This document shows positions 55,495 through 64,000 of a stretch of DNA of 64,000 nucleotides, in pieces. The DNA is from an uncultured bacterium (GTDB taxonomy: Bacteria > Vulcanimicrobiota > Xenobia > Xenobiales > Xenobiaceae), in contig CAKTUZ010000015.1 of assembly GCA_934621605.1 (NCBI GenBank), forward strand, positions 8,855-72,854. Direction: 5' to 3'. The notes beneath the pieces were generated by a model. It had not been told where the DNA came from. It worked only from the letters and a program-made list of their open reading frames with translations, and searched no databases. Position 1 is the first letter of the stretch; every line of letters starts with the position of its first letter. The position numbers were made by a program, and so were the translations under genes.

Positions 55495-56664
55495 ATGACT
55501 ACTATAAGAAAAATGCTCTCCACAGACGCACCTATTTTGGCAACTTATCATACCAAAATTAGCCATTTGCCCGCTCAGATGGAAAGAACTGTCGTAAAGG
55601 TTTATCAAGCTATCTACAAATGTCCCAGCGTCCAAGTTTTTGTAGCTGTAGACGATCAGAACCAAATTGAGGGCTTTTGTTTGGCTATTTCCGAACGCGG
55701 GCGTGTCGTTTCTGAATTATTTTCCTACATTCCCTTGGCTGTTATAGATTGTTTAAGAAAGAATCTTACTCAAGCTAAGGAATTACTTAAGCTGTTGGGC
55801 TTGCCTTTATCTGAAGCTAAAAGTCAAGCAGAGATAGCTGTACTTTATGATCATAGTTACAATAAACAGAATTTAGAAAGCCTGCTAAGCAATGCTTTAG
55901 GCTTCCTAGCTTCACGTGGCAAGAATGAAGTTTATTTTGCCGCTCCCGAATTTATACCCCGAGAGACATTGCAGAGTCAGGGCTTTGCAAAAGTTAGCTC
56001 CGGCGAATTAACTCACAGTAAAATAAAAAGTGAAAGTACCTTATACAAAGCAACTATCGTCGATCCGGTCGATTTTGTACCGGGCCCCTTCAGTATGCAA
56101 GATCGCTTGCGCTGCTTTTTTCGCTTTGAACAGATGGTTGTTTACCCTATCTACTGTGGATGTTTAATTCCTTTTGCCTCTTATCTAGCCTATCTGGCTA
56201 AAAACCACTTGGATCCTTGGCTGGGCTTAGAAAACTTTTCTCTTATCCCCACCCCTTGGAATTGGCTGGCTTTTGCCATTTGCTTACTGGTCGGCGGTTT
56301 AATTTTGGTTTACAGCTACTCTTATTTAATCTTAGAAGGAGAGGGCGGACCTGTGCCTCCGTGGTCTTCTCAGACGCGCCGTTTGGTAGTTACCGGCCCT
56401 TATACTTATATTCGTCATCCTTCTATCTGGGCCAAACTTATTGGAGTTTGCGGCTTGGGCTTAGCTTTTAACTCCATTTCTTTTCTAGTTATTGTCATTC
56501 CCTTATTGATGGTTTGGTCGGTACTTTGGAATAGACACCGTCAAGATGAAGGGCTAATTTTAGCTTTCGGTGACGAATATTTGGCCTATAAAGAGAAAAC
56601 GCCTATGCTAATTCCCCATTGCCTGGGAAATCTGTTCTGTTGCGGAAAAAAAATTGATTTGTAG
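55495..56664 (+). CDS. GNAT acetyltransferase fused to isoprenylcysteine-methyltransferase-like membrane domain
   Basis: The 389 residues contain two modules. Residues 1-185 look like a GNAT acyltransferase (TTIRKMLSTDAPILATYHTKI, then EIAVLYDHSYNKQNLESLLSNALGFLASRGKNEVYFAA). Residues about 205-389 are a membrane methyltransferase with several helices and the ICMT/PEMT signature TGPYTYIRHPSIWAKL (near 301-316), ending HRQDEGLILAFGDEYLAYKEKTP (near 348). That signature binds SAM for methyl transfer to lipids or prenylcysteine. The gene follows the B12 radical SAM gene by 21 nt and precedes a flippase-like gene by 8 nt. No frameshift separates the halves. Confidence 0.8.
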   Translation: MTTIRKMLSTDAPILATYHTKISHLPAQMERTVVKVYQAIYKCPSVQVFVAVDDQNQIEGFCLAISERGRVVSELFSYIPLAVIDCLRKNLTQAKELLKLLGLPLSEAKSQAEIAVLYDHSYNKQNLESLLSNALGFLASRGKNEVYFAAPEFIPRETLQSQGFAKVSSGELTHSKIKSESTLYKATIVDPVDFVPGPFSMQDRLRCFFRFEQMVVYPIYCGCLIPFASYLAYLAKNHLDPWLGLENFSLIPTPWNWLAFAICLLVGGLILVYSYSYLILEGEGGPVPPWSSQTRRLVVTGPYTYIRHPSIWAKLIGVCGLGLAFNSISFLVIVIPLLMVWSVLWNRHRQDEGLILAFGDEYLAYKEKTPMLIPHCLGNLFCCGKKIDL

Positions 56665-56672
56665 TTAAAATT

Positions 56673-57686
56673 ATGCAGCCAAAGTCCGAAGCCCAAGGTC
56701 TCGTCTCCTCTATATGTAGACTGACAGCAACTTTTGTCCTTCTTTACTTGACCTTCCGCTTAGTAGGTAAGCCTTTAGCCGAATGGCCCAAGCTCATAGA
56801 ATCTCTGCACATTTCTCTGAGGTGGCTGGCTGCTGCTCTTATACTGTTACTTTTAACCGTATTGGTAAACAGCGGTAAATGGATACTGACACTAAAGATA
56901 CCTTTTCGAGCTCCCATAAGTTCAGGCAGAGCTTTATATTATTACTGCACAGGTTATTTCTTTAATTCTTTTATAACTGGCAGCGGCGATATAAAGCGAG
57001 CTTTTGATTTAGGTAGAGAAAGCGGGCGAGTTTCTCAAGCTTGGGCCTCGGTTATGATAGACCGTTGGTCGGGCGTCATTGGGCAATTGGCTTTAACTTT
57101 TGTTTCCTTGCAAATGGCTGCCCAACTGATACCGGCATTGCGCTTTCTGAGCTGGCTGTGTGCTTTAGGAATTGCTACTTTACTAATTGGCTTCTATCTG
57201 GTGGCCTCTCTGCCGCTGCATCAGCGTCCCACGGCAAAATTTTGGTTGACTTGCTGGCGTCTGCAACGCTCTTTTGCAGAGTATAAAAAACGCCCTTTAC
57301 TTATAGGTATATGTCTGCTGTTAAGCTTAGTCAGTCCGCTATTGTTGATAGTAGCCCACTTCGCTTTGGCTCAAGGGCTCAACATCAGCGTATCAGCTCA
57401 AACCTTATTCTATTATATACCGGCAGTTTCTGTATTTGCCCAAATGCCTGTCACTGTTAACGGTTTTGGCTTACAGGATTATTGCATGGTATCTGTTTTA
57501 CAACCTCAAATGGACTCGGTTCAAGCGCTTACTCTTTCGGTTGCCTTTCACATTGCTAGATTGACTACCGGCGCCATATGCGGCCTAATTTATTCAATCT
57601 TTCCCAACTTAGGTTTAGCTGACACTTTAGCTAAGCTAGAAAAAGATAATTGGTCTATAAAATCTACCTCCAGTGAGACTACCTGA
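56673..57686 (+). CDS. UPF0104/LPG-synthase-TM-like flippase protein
   Basis: This 337-residue protein has about 8 hydrophobic helices and family signatures of the lysylphosphatidylglycerol-synthase transmembrane domain: SSGRALYYYCTGYFFNSF, then DRWSGVIGQLAL and PVTVNGFGLQDYCMV (compare the family PxxxxGxGxxE-like motif). Such proteins move lipids or glycolipids across membranes. It overlaps the next glycosyltransferase-like gene by 14 nt, linking the two functionally. Confidence 0.8.
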   Translation: MQPKSEAQGLVSSICRLTATFVLLYLTFRLVGKPLAEWPKLIESLHISLRWLAAALILLLLTVLVNSGKWILTLKIPFRAPISSGRALYYYCTGYFFNSFITGSGDIKRAFDLGRESGRVSQAWASVMIDRWSGVIGQLALTFVSLQMAAQLIPALRFLSWLCALGIATLLIGFYLVASLPLHQRPTAKFWLTCWRLQRSFAEYKKRPLLIGICLLLSLVSPLLLIVAHFALAQGLNISVSAQTLFYYIPAVSVFAQMPVTVNGFGLQDYCMVSVLQPQMDSVQALTLSVAFHIARLTTGAICGLIYSIFPNLGLADTLAKLEKDNWSIKSTSSETT

Positions 57687-59538
57687 ATTGAAAAAGACTT
57701 GGCTGCCTGATAATATTAGCGAATTTTTAAGACATAGTTTATGGCCATCGGCCTTAATAGCCTGTCTGGGCTTGCTTAATTTTTGGGCAGCTTTAGGCTT
57801 CACTCAAACTAGCCCGTTAAGTTCAGAAAGTGCCAAACACCTTTCCAAAGCCTATCAAATGGCTTGGCAAATTGATCATCTCTGGCCTTGGTCGGATATA
57901 CTTAATACCATTACCTACCCGCCTTGCTTCTACCTCAATACAGCTTACTGGTTTCAAATTTTTCAAAACAAAAGCGAAGCTTTAGCATTACTCTCTGTCG
58001 TTCCCTATTTGATTATCAGCGCTTGGTCAGTCCACGGATTAATTAAAAATGCCATAGAGCGATCTCAAAATTTTTTCTTACCTTTTGTCGGCTCTCTTAC
58101 TTGTCTAGCTCTGTTAAGCTCTTCCTTACTTACAGAAGGATATCTTATAGAATATGCTCTGACAGCTTGGCTCAGCGCCTCTTTTTATTTATTTACTTCC
58201 ATTTCCGGACGCAAAATATCATATTGGCAAGTTACAGTCTTAATTACTGTTTGTAGTCTGGGCCTACTGACAAAATGGACTTTTTTAAGTTACTTATTTC
58301 CATTGATTACTTGCCTTCTTATAGATATATCGATCAACATTGTCAAAAAACGTTATACAAGTTTGGAAATAAGCTCGCTAATTATAAAAGCAGCTATCCT
58401 GTTAACTGCGGTAATTTTCCTTGGCGGCCTTTGGTACGGCGCCCGCCACGGTGAGAATAGCAATTTAAGCGAATTGCTGGCTCATTTTTCTCGTAGTCAA
58501 AACAGTGAAAAAATTATTCAAACTAACGATCCCATTTTTCTCCACGGATTTAGAGCCCATAGTCCGTCCCTATATAAATTCGGTCCCCTAAATTTTGCCC
58601 TATATGCTCTTATTCATGTTATCCCACCACACTTAGGTCTAATGTTACTTATAGGAGCTCTCATAGCTATTAGCCGATTATGCACGCACTTGCACTTACT
58701 GTATGTGTCCTTTGGCCTAAAAAACGGCACTAAGCAACTACATCAAACATTTGCTCATCCTGCTGCCTTAAAAGTTTTCACTACCCCAGAAACTATTATT
58801 ACCATATCACTATTTTCAGCCCTATTTTTTTATTCTCTCTATCCCACGCCAGCCTTATTTGTGCCGGAAAAATCGGTACGCCATTTAGCCCCTTTGGCTC
58901 CAGCAGCCATAGCTTTAGCCTTTATCTGGCTCTCGAAATTGGGCCGACAGCGATTTTGGCTGCTTCTACCTTGTCTGGTTCTAAGCACAGCCACCTTGTT
59001 CCATTGGGCTATTCCCCAAAATTCCGCCTGGCGCGGTCATATTTTATTGGGCCAAGGGTTACCCCGAACTACCTTACACCAATTTCGCGATCCGTTAGGA
59101 TTAGTTACAAATTCTTACAACAGCCCCTTGGAAAAATTATGCTACCAAATAGCTAAAAAAGCCCAAAATAAAGAGATAATAGTCAGCCTGATTAATAAGG
59201 AAGACTTTGACCCTTTCTTTACAGAGCTCTATGCTTACTTAGGACCTAAACCTGTAATTTTACTTAATAAATACCATCACTTAACCTGGATTGATCCCTT
59301 AACTCAAGTTCCAATTATTCAACCGCCCAACTTAAAAAACCGAGCGAAACTTATAGTACAGCGTTACCAAGTTACTTGGTTAGGCTATCCGCAAATTCAA
59401 ACCGTTCCCGAATTACCGCACAATTTTGCCCAAGTACCAATATCCAAATCAGGTTCTCAAAATCTCTCGCTGTATAAATATTTTTACATATTAAGGGCCG
59501 GACAAATTGATGCCTATCGAATCAGTGAATCTCAATAG
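57673..59538 (+). CDS. Polytopic membrane glycosyltransferase-like protein (GT39-like)
   Basis: This 621-residue protein has about 11 transmembrane helices and a C-terminal soluble domain, in the layout of GT-C glycosyltransferases. The first periplasmic loop has SSESAKHLSKAYQMA, where the usual DE is replaced by SE, so the catalytic acid is not certain. The GTG start overlaps the flippase-like gene by 14 nt. Same general type as the gene at 50376-52082. Confidence 0.65.
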   Translation: MRLPELKKTWLPDNISEFLRHSLWPSALIACLGLLNFWAALGFTQTSPLSSESAKHLSKAYQMAWQIDHLWPWSDILNTITYPPCFYLNTAYWFQIFQNKSEALALLSVVPYLIISAWSVHGLIKNAIERSQNFFLPFVGSLTCLALLSSSLLTEGYLIEYALTAWLSASFYLFTSISGRKISYWQVTVLITVCSLGLLTKWTFLSYLFPLITCLLIDISINIVKKRYTSLEISSLIIKAAILLTAVIFLGGLWYGARHGENSNLSELLAHFSRSQNSEKIIQTNDPIFLHGFRAHSPSLYKFGPLNFALYALIHVIPPHLGLMLLIGALIAISRLCTHLHLLYVSFGLKNGTKQLHQTFAHPAALKVFTTPETIITISLFSALFFYSLYPTPALFVPEKSVRHLAPLAPAAIALAFIWLSKLGRQRFWLLLPCLVLSTATLFHWAIPQNSAWRGHILLGQGLPRTTLHQFRDPLGLVTNSYNSPLEKLCYQIAKKAQNKEIIVSLINKEDFDPFFTELYAYLGPKPVILLNKYHHLTWIDPLTQVPIIQPPNLKNRAKLIVQRYQVTWLGYPQIQTVPELPHNFAQVPISKSGSQNLSLYKYFYILRAGQIDAYRISESQ

Positions 59539-59677
59539 ATAAAAATTAGAGAATTTTAAGAAAATTTTCTGTAGAGAAACTAACCGGCAGGAGAGAGCTT
59601 TAAACTTCTAATAAAAGAACCTGAATCCGGATGTTTTTACTTAATTTCCTTTTTTCAACCTCAAGGAGAAGAGAAAT

Positions 59678-60343
59678 ATGAGAAAACAGATTAAGAATTT
59701 ACTGATCAGCTTATCAATTATCAGTTTGGCTCTCTTTATTGCTGCCCCGGCCCGAGCCGATGAAGAAGTTGACAAAATTTTCAGTAAAGTTAAAGCTATC
59801 AACCACGGCCTTAAAGACTACCAGGCCAATATAGACATATCACTGCGTGCTAAAGTGGCTTTTATTCCTTACAATCCCAGCATGAGCGGTAAATATTATT
59901 ATAAAGCTCCCGATAAGCATAAACTCGTTTTGGAAAAAGCTCCCAGTTACGTCAAAAAATACCCCAATATTTTCGGCTGGAATCTTCCCAAATTGGAAAA
60001 ATTCAACAGCAAAGTAAAAGAGACCACCACTTTAAATAATCAAAAAGTCTGGCATTTACTTTTACTTCCCAAGCAAGGTATGGGCGACATTATCAGTGTA
60101 GAAATGTGGGTCAATTGCGAAGACTACACTGTACCGCGCCAGGTTACTAACTATAAAAATGACGGCAAACTTAGCGTTGACGTAAATTACATTACTAAAG
60201 AAGATTACAAAGTGTTTGATTCCATGAGCGCCCAGTTTATCTTCCCTAAAGTAGCTGTAAATGCCCACGCTACTGCAAAATATTCCAACTATGTCTTTAA
60301 CAAAAATTTGCCCGATTCTTTCTTCAAAAAAGAAGACAAATAA
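59678..60343 (+). CDS. Secreted LolA-like outer-membrane lipoprotein-carrier family protein
   Basis: This 221-residue protein has a signal peptide (basic MRKQIKN, hydrophobic core, cleavage after ARA at about 27). The mature domain begins DEEVDKIFSKVKAINHGLKDYQANIDI, the typical LolA/LolB start where residues line a hydrophobic cavity. It then shows alternating strands (KYYYKAPDKHKLVLEKAP, VSVEMWVNCEDYTVPRQV). This suggests shuttling of a lipidated substrate across the periplasm. AAGGAGA lies before the ATG. Confidence 0.8.
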   Translation: MRKQIKNLLISLSIISLALFIAAPARADEEVDKIFSKVKAINHGLKDYQANIDISLRAKVAFIPYNPSMSGKYYYKAPDKHKLVLEKAPSYVKKYPNIFGWNLPKLEKFNSKVKETTTLNNQKVWHLLLLPKQGMGDIISVEMWVNCEDYTVPRQVTNYKNDGKLSVDVNYITKEDYKVFDSMSAQFIFPKVAVNAHATAKYSNYVFNKNLPDSFFKKEDK

Positions 60344-60367
60344 AAGCATTCGGTATCAGGAGCAACG

Positions 60368-60640
60368 ATGAAATATACTTACCTAACTAAAGGAACTTGT
60401 TCTCGAGCCATCCACTTCGATATTGATGGTGATAAGATTAGCAACGTCAGCTTTGACGGTGGTTGTAATGGCAATCTCAAAGGCATTGCCAAACTGGTAG
60501 AAGGTCGCACTGTAGAAGAGATAGAGTCGCTTTTACAAGGTATTACCTGCGGCCCTAAACCAACCTCTTGCCCCGATCAACTGGCCAAAGCTGTACGTCA
60601 GGCTCAACTAGAAACAAAAGGAGCCGCTATTTTACAATAG
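60368..60640 (+). CDS. TSCPD-domain protein (TIGR03905-like)
   Basis: This 90-residue protein matches the small TSCPD family found mostly in anaerobes: TKGTCSRAIHFDIDGDKI, GGCNGNLKGIAKLVEGR, CGPKPTSCPDQLAKAV. The three or four conserved cysteines suggest metal or Fe-S binding, and the fold is related to the C-terminal part of some ribonucleotide reductases. The function is not established. It follows the LolA-like gene by 24 nt. Confidence 0.9.
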   Translation: MKYTYLTKGTCSRAIHFDIDGDKISNVSFDGGCNGNLKGIAKLVEGRTVEEIESLLQGITCGPKPTSCPDQLAKAVRQAQLETKGAAILQ

Positions 60641-60650
60641 GCTCCTTTGT
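60617..60650 (+). terminator. Intrinsic terminator overlapping the TSCPD gene end
   Basis: AAAGGAGCC pairs with GGCTCCTTT. The left arm lies in the last codons of the gene, and the stop codon falls at the base of the right arm. Confidence 0.8.
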
Positions 60651-60661
60651 TATCATCAATA

Positions 60662-62641
60662 CTAGATATCCCGTCCTTTTTTGCTAAAGTGATTATGTTC
60701 AGCGCCGAAACTCTTTAAAGTCCTCCTCGGACTCCGGTTTCGGCGTTCTTCTTGTTGGGGTACACTTCGTCTTGTTTTGCCTTCAATTTTGTCAGACTCG
60801 ACGCGACGACCACTATTGGCTACCCGTTCACCTCTTCGTTCGTTAAATCTGTTATTATCTCGACGGACGTTATCTTTAGAAGACGAAGGTTTGTGAGCAG
60901 AATTTTTACGGTTTTCTCTCCCACTAAAATGGTGTTCTTCTTTATTAGAGCCTAACAAAATATAATGCTGCCGCATTCTTTCAGCATCAGTCCTAGCCAC
61001 ATATATAGGGTTGCCTTCAATATCTTTTTTAGCATAATACATAGCCGTAGCTACAGTTCCAGGTGTAGGGATAAAACACTGAACTTGTTGCGGAGACCAA
61101 TGGCGTTTTTGCAACCATCCAGCTAATTCACGCATATCACTTTCAGTACATCCAGGAAAAGCGCTCATAAGGTAAGGCACAATATATTGCTCTTTATTGA
61201 CGTCTTGCGAATATTTTAAGAAATAGCCAATAAATTCATCCATAAGCTGAATACTGGGCTTGCGCATATAATTCAACACTTTAGCACTACAATGCTCAGG
61301 AGCAATTTTTAATTGTCCTCCAGTAAATTCAGCCACATAAGCACGACAAGCATTTTTGTTTTTTAAAGCCAGATCAAAACGTACTCCACTAGCAATACGC
61401 ACATGCTTTACTTTAGAATGAGCCAAAACTTTACGCAATAAAGCAACATAATTATCTTGCTGATCTTTGAAATTGGGGCAAACCTTAGGGAACATACAAC
61501 TAGAGCGTTTACATTTGGCCGAATCTGTTCCACATTTAGCTTGCCACATATTGGCCGTAGGCCCACCTACATCGGAAATAGAGCCTTTAAAATCTTCAGC
61601 CTTGGCAACTTTTTCCAATTCACTTAAAATTGAACGCTCACTGCGAGAAGCAATGCGTCGCCCTTGGTGCAAAGCTAAAGAACAAAAAGAGCAACCTCCT
61701 CCGCAGCCACGATGGCTGTTTATACTAGTTTTAATCATCTCCAAAGCCGGAATGGGTTCTTTATAGCTAGGATGAGCCTTTCTAGTAAAAGGCAAATCGT
61801 AAATTTTGTCCATTTCAACTTGGCTTAAACTAGGTGTAGGCGCAGTAGCCACTAAGTAGCGGTTGCCTACTTGCTGAATACAAGCACAATTGGCAGCTTG
61901 AATGTGACGTTCAGCTAAAAGAGAGGCTTTTATAAGCTGTTCAGGATCAGCCACAATTTCCTCATGACTTGGTAGCACTATAGTATGTTCTAAACGCTCA
62001 ATATCTTCAGCTTTAGCCATATAACAGAGGCCATTTAGCCCTTCAAAAGATACGGGACGATTGCGCTCCAAAGCTTCTTCAGTTCTTTTGACAGCATTCC
62101 AAAGTGAATATTCGCCCATTCCGTAAATTAGCGCATCAGCTTTGGAATCTAATAAAATAGATCGACGCAAATTGTCTGACCAAAAATCGTAATGAGTATA
62201 CCGACGCAAAGAAGCTTCAATGCCACCAATAATTACAGGCAAACCGGGAAAAGCTTGTCTAACTAAATTAGTATAAACAATAATAGCTCGATTGGGACGA
62301 GCTCCGGCTTTACCCCCTGGAGTAAAAGCATCATCGTGGCGTTTTTTTCTAAAAGCTGTATAGTGAGCCAACATCGAATCTAAAGCGCCGCCACTAATTC
62401 CTACCAGTAAACGAGGACGTCCCATGACTAAAAAATCATCAGGACGATCCCAGCGCGGCTGACACACTAACCCCACGCGATACCCTTTAGATACCAAAAA
62501 GCGCCCCAATAAAGCTGCCGCAAAAGAAGGATGGTCAATATAAGCGTCACCAGAAACGAGCAAAATATCCAACTCGCTCCATCCCAACTTCTTCATATCT
62601 GCTGCACAAATAGGCAACATATTATTTTCACTATAGCTCAT
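60662..62641 (-). CDS. YgiQ-family radical SAM protein
   Basis: This 659-residue protein has the YgiQ N-terminal domain (LDILLVSGDAYIDHPSFAAALLGRFL), the radical SAM motif CGGGCSFC (C313, C317, C320) and the family stretch SDVGGPTANMWQ. The FIPTPGTVATAMYY segment and a very basic, Arg-rich C-terminal tail (after about 570) follow. YgiQ proteins are widespread but their reaction is unknown. It is convergent with the TSCPD gene. Confidence 0.92.
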   Translation of the reverse strand: MSYSENNMLPICAADMKKLGWSELDILLVSGDAYIDHPSFAAALLGRFLVSKGYRVGLVCQPRWDRPDDFLVMGRPRLLVGISGGALDSMLAHYTAFRKKRHDDAFTPGGKAGARPNRAIIVYTNLVRQAFPGLPVIIGGIEASLRRYTHYDFWSDNLRRSILLDSKADALIYGMGEYSLWNAVKRTEEALERNRPVSFEGLNGLCYMAKAEDIERLEHTIVLPSHEEIVADPEQLIKASLLAERHIQAANCACIQQVGNRYLVATAPTPSLSQVEMDKIYDLPFTRKAHPSYKEPIPALEMIKTSINSHRGCGGGCSFCSLALHQGRRIASRSERSILSELEKVAKAEDFKGSISDVGGPTANMWQAKCGTDSAKCKRSSCMFPKVCPNFKDQQDNYVALLRKVLAHSKVKHVRIASGVRFDLALKNKNACRAYVAEFTGGQLKIAPEHCSAKVLNYMRKPSIQLMDEFIGYFLKYSQDVNKEQYIVPYLMSAFPGCTESDMRELAGWLQKRHWSPQQVQCFIPTPGTVATAMYYAKKDIEGNPIYVARTDAERMRQHYILLGSNKEEHHFSGRENRKNSAHKPSSSKDNVRRDNNRFNERRGERVANSGRRVESDKIEGKTRRSVPQQEERRNRSPRRTLKSFGAEHNHFSKKGRDI

Positions 62642-62739
62642 CTTCGATCGCCTGTTTAACTTATCAACATCATTTTTTAGGGGCGCACCTTCTCGAAAAT
62701 AAGTTTGTAAACCTACACACTTATACTTAGCCCAATAAA

Positions 62740-62778
62740 AAAGCGGCCAAATTCAAATTTAGAATTCAGCCGCTCATT
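62740..62778 (-). terminator. Intrinsic terminator after the small helical gene
   Basis: AGCGGC pairs with GCCGCT across a loop. On the minus strand it is followed by a T-run, giving an end for the small gene at 62818. Confidence 0.75.
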
Positions 62779-62817
62779 TTTTAGCTTAATTTTTTATAGC
62801 CACCAACAGTAGCTAAC

Positions 62818-63021
62818 TCAGTACCCTCTTCTTGCCCTTTCGCGCTCTTTTTCACGCAACCATTCGTTTTTCTTGTCTTCTTGTATTTCTTTAAAACGTT
62901 CCATTTTTTTGCGGAAAATATCAAACTCGCTATCGCCTTGTTCAGCTCTAACATCTTGGGTCTGTAAATCCAGAGCCATGGCTGCAAGACCAACTCCCAA
63001 TAATCCATCTAAAAAGCCCAT
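62818..63021 (-). CDS. Small helical protein, unknown
   Basis: This 67-residue protein has a hydrophobic N-terminus (MGFLDGLLGVGLAAMALDL) followed by a highly charged helix rich in Glu, Lys and Arg. The ATG is preceded by a perfect AAGGAGG, which distinguishes it from an overlapping out-of-frame ORF with no ribosome site. It has its own terminator. No family is recognised; the hydrophobic segment could be a small membrane anchor. Confidence 0.7.
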   Translation of the reverse strand: MGFLDGLLGVGLAAMALDLQTQDVRAEQGDSEFDIFRKKMERFKEIQEDKKNEWLREKERERARRGY

Positions 63022-63650
63022 ACGTACCTCCTTATCAAACTACAGCAGTATTTCTAAAAACTTAGAAAAATAGTACATTCAGACCTTATTAGTTCCAAAA
63101 TAACCCACACAAACAATGTCTGTGTATGTCTGCATAATACTACAATTTCTTTTTTAATCAAGAGAAATAATGGTACAAGTAAAAATAAAAAGTAATATTT
63201 ATAAAATTTTATTTGTGCAAAAATTATATTTTATACCCTTTGACTATAAACAAAATGCATTATCCAAAAACAGTACAGCACACTGTACAAACAAAAAAAT
63301 AGAAGCGTAGAAGACGATACTTATGGCCTCGATATAAAAGGCATCCATGTTAACTTTTATTTACCATACGCTCGCTTCGATTTAATACAGCAATAAATAT
63401 TAAAATTAACAGCCAAAGAAGCATATTTCCTAGTACTCAGGCCTTATTAAAGGCACTTTATCTGGCAACTTTTGAAGCAACAAAGAGTTGGTCGAAGCCA
63501 CTTGTAGGCTGGGGAAGAGTTTATGGTGAATTGGAAATAATGTATGAGGGACGTCTTCCCTAGGAGTGATTTTGCTAATTAGCAGTTGTTAATCACTGTT
63601 AAATGTATTAAGAAAATATCACAGAAGGTAATTTACAGAAAAAAATTCAC
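63022..63650. other. AT-rich gene-free region
   Basis: No credible gene is seen in these 629 nt. A small palindromic stretch ACAGTACAGCACACTGTAC (about 63269-63287) is the only structure noticed. It leads into the tandem repeats. Confidence 0.5.
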
Positions 63651-63660
63651 ACCCTCGCAA

Positions 63661-64000
63661 AATGCTGCTCAGCGAGCGAAGCAATGCTGAGCCACAAACA
63701 CGCCAAGCCCACCACCGCCAAAAGTTCCCCCACACACACGCCAGCAAAAAATGCTGCTCAGCGAGTGAAACAATGCTGAGCCACAAACACGCCAAGCGCT
63801 AATGACCGCCAGAAGTTTCCCCTATACGCCAGCAAAAAATACTGCTCAGCGAGTGAAACAATGCTGAGCCACAAACACGCCAAGCGCTAATGACCGCCAG
63901 AAGTTTCCCCCACACACGCCAGCAAAAAATACTGCTCAGCGAGTGAAACAATGCTGAGCCACAAACACGCCAAGCCCACCACCGCCAGCGTCCTTTCCTC
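63661..64000. repeat. Tandem 88-90 bp repeat, at least four copies, with internal hairpin
   Basis: Units begin at about 63663, 63752, 63840 and 63930 (intervals 89, 88 and 90). Each contains GCTCAGC-(12 nt)-GCTGAGC, a perfect 7-bp hairpin, then a conserved ACAAACACGCCAAG. Only short sections between copies differ (CCCACCACCG versus GCTAATGACCG). The array continues to the window edge, so the full copy number is unknown. Confidence 0.95.

Noticed and set aside
62781..63008. 75-residue ORF overlapping the small helical gene
   Set aside because: It lacks a ribosome site, whereas the overlapping frame at 62818-63021 has a perfect AAGGAGG.

Overview
The window is a gene-dense, mostly chromosomal stretch from an obligately anaerobic, fermentative bacterium. 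Anaerobiosis is indicated by an [FeFe]-hydrogenase, AdhE with a Rex repressor, and four radical-SAM enzymes. A LolA-like periplasmic protein, lipoproteins, a type IV/II prepilin, FecR-like and YgiQ proteins, and the succinylase route to diaminopimelate (DapD/DapE) favour a Gram-negative-type (diderm) envelope. No rRNA or species-specific marker is present. The gene mix (clostridial-style hydrogenase, Rex, TSCPD protein and thymidine kinase together with diderm envelope proteins) suggests an uncultured gut-type lineage that I cannot place.

Layout. 1-6637 (minus): a tight four-gene operon of a dynamin-like GTPase, two closely related small proteins and a HerA/DUF87-type ATPase that runs off the left edge. 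It lies on the 3' side of a tRNA-Ser gene and is the best candidate here for an undescribed (possibly anti-phage or membrane-stress) system. 7077-12971 (minus): redox and fermentation genes (Rex, AdhE, an aminoglycoside-phosphotransferase-fold kinase, hydrogenase). 13325-17939 (plus): dapD, dapE, alaS. 18057-20060 (minus): KtrAB/TrkAH potassium uptake. 20255-22201: an orphan protein resembling the part of BREX BrxC/DUF6079 proteins that follows the ATPase, without a P-loop. 22399-28687 (plus): murB, recG, rsmD, an Era-like GTPase and a lipoprotein. 28776-32237 (minus): acpP, fabG, rpmF, DUF177, folA and a prepilin, with a highly structured, transposon guide-RNA-like sequence inserted between DUF177 and rpmF. 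32433-37701: tdk, clpB, upp, glutaredoxin.

38143-41847 holds decayed AlbA_2 gene remnants, a 782-residue membrane protein with about 24 copies of a PAPGYGQ heptapeptide plus a YHS-like domain, and a secreted helical protein. 42022-45471 is pheS-pheT. 45856-49524 (plus) carries a J-domain/TPR protein and two tandem radical SAM/SPASM enzymes with no visible precursor peptide. 49909-59538 is an envelope-type cluster: two large polytopic glycosyltransferase-like proteins, a FecR-like protein, a B12-type radical SAM enzyme, a GNAT-isoprenylcysteine-methyltransferase-like fusion and a UPF0104/flippase-like membrane protein. 59678-63021 has a LolA-like protein, a TSCPD protein, YgiQ and a small helical protein. 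The right end is a roughly 1 kb gene-free region finishing in four tandem copies of an 88-90 bp repeat that continues past the window.

Intrinsic terminators are easy to see at many transcription-unit ends and support the unit boundaries given here. Several genes are called from internal ATG or GTG codons because a Shine-Dalgarno sequence or family start fits there. All family assignments come from reading motifs by eye; no database search was run.
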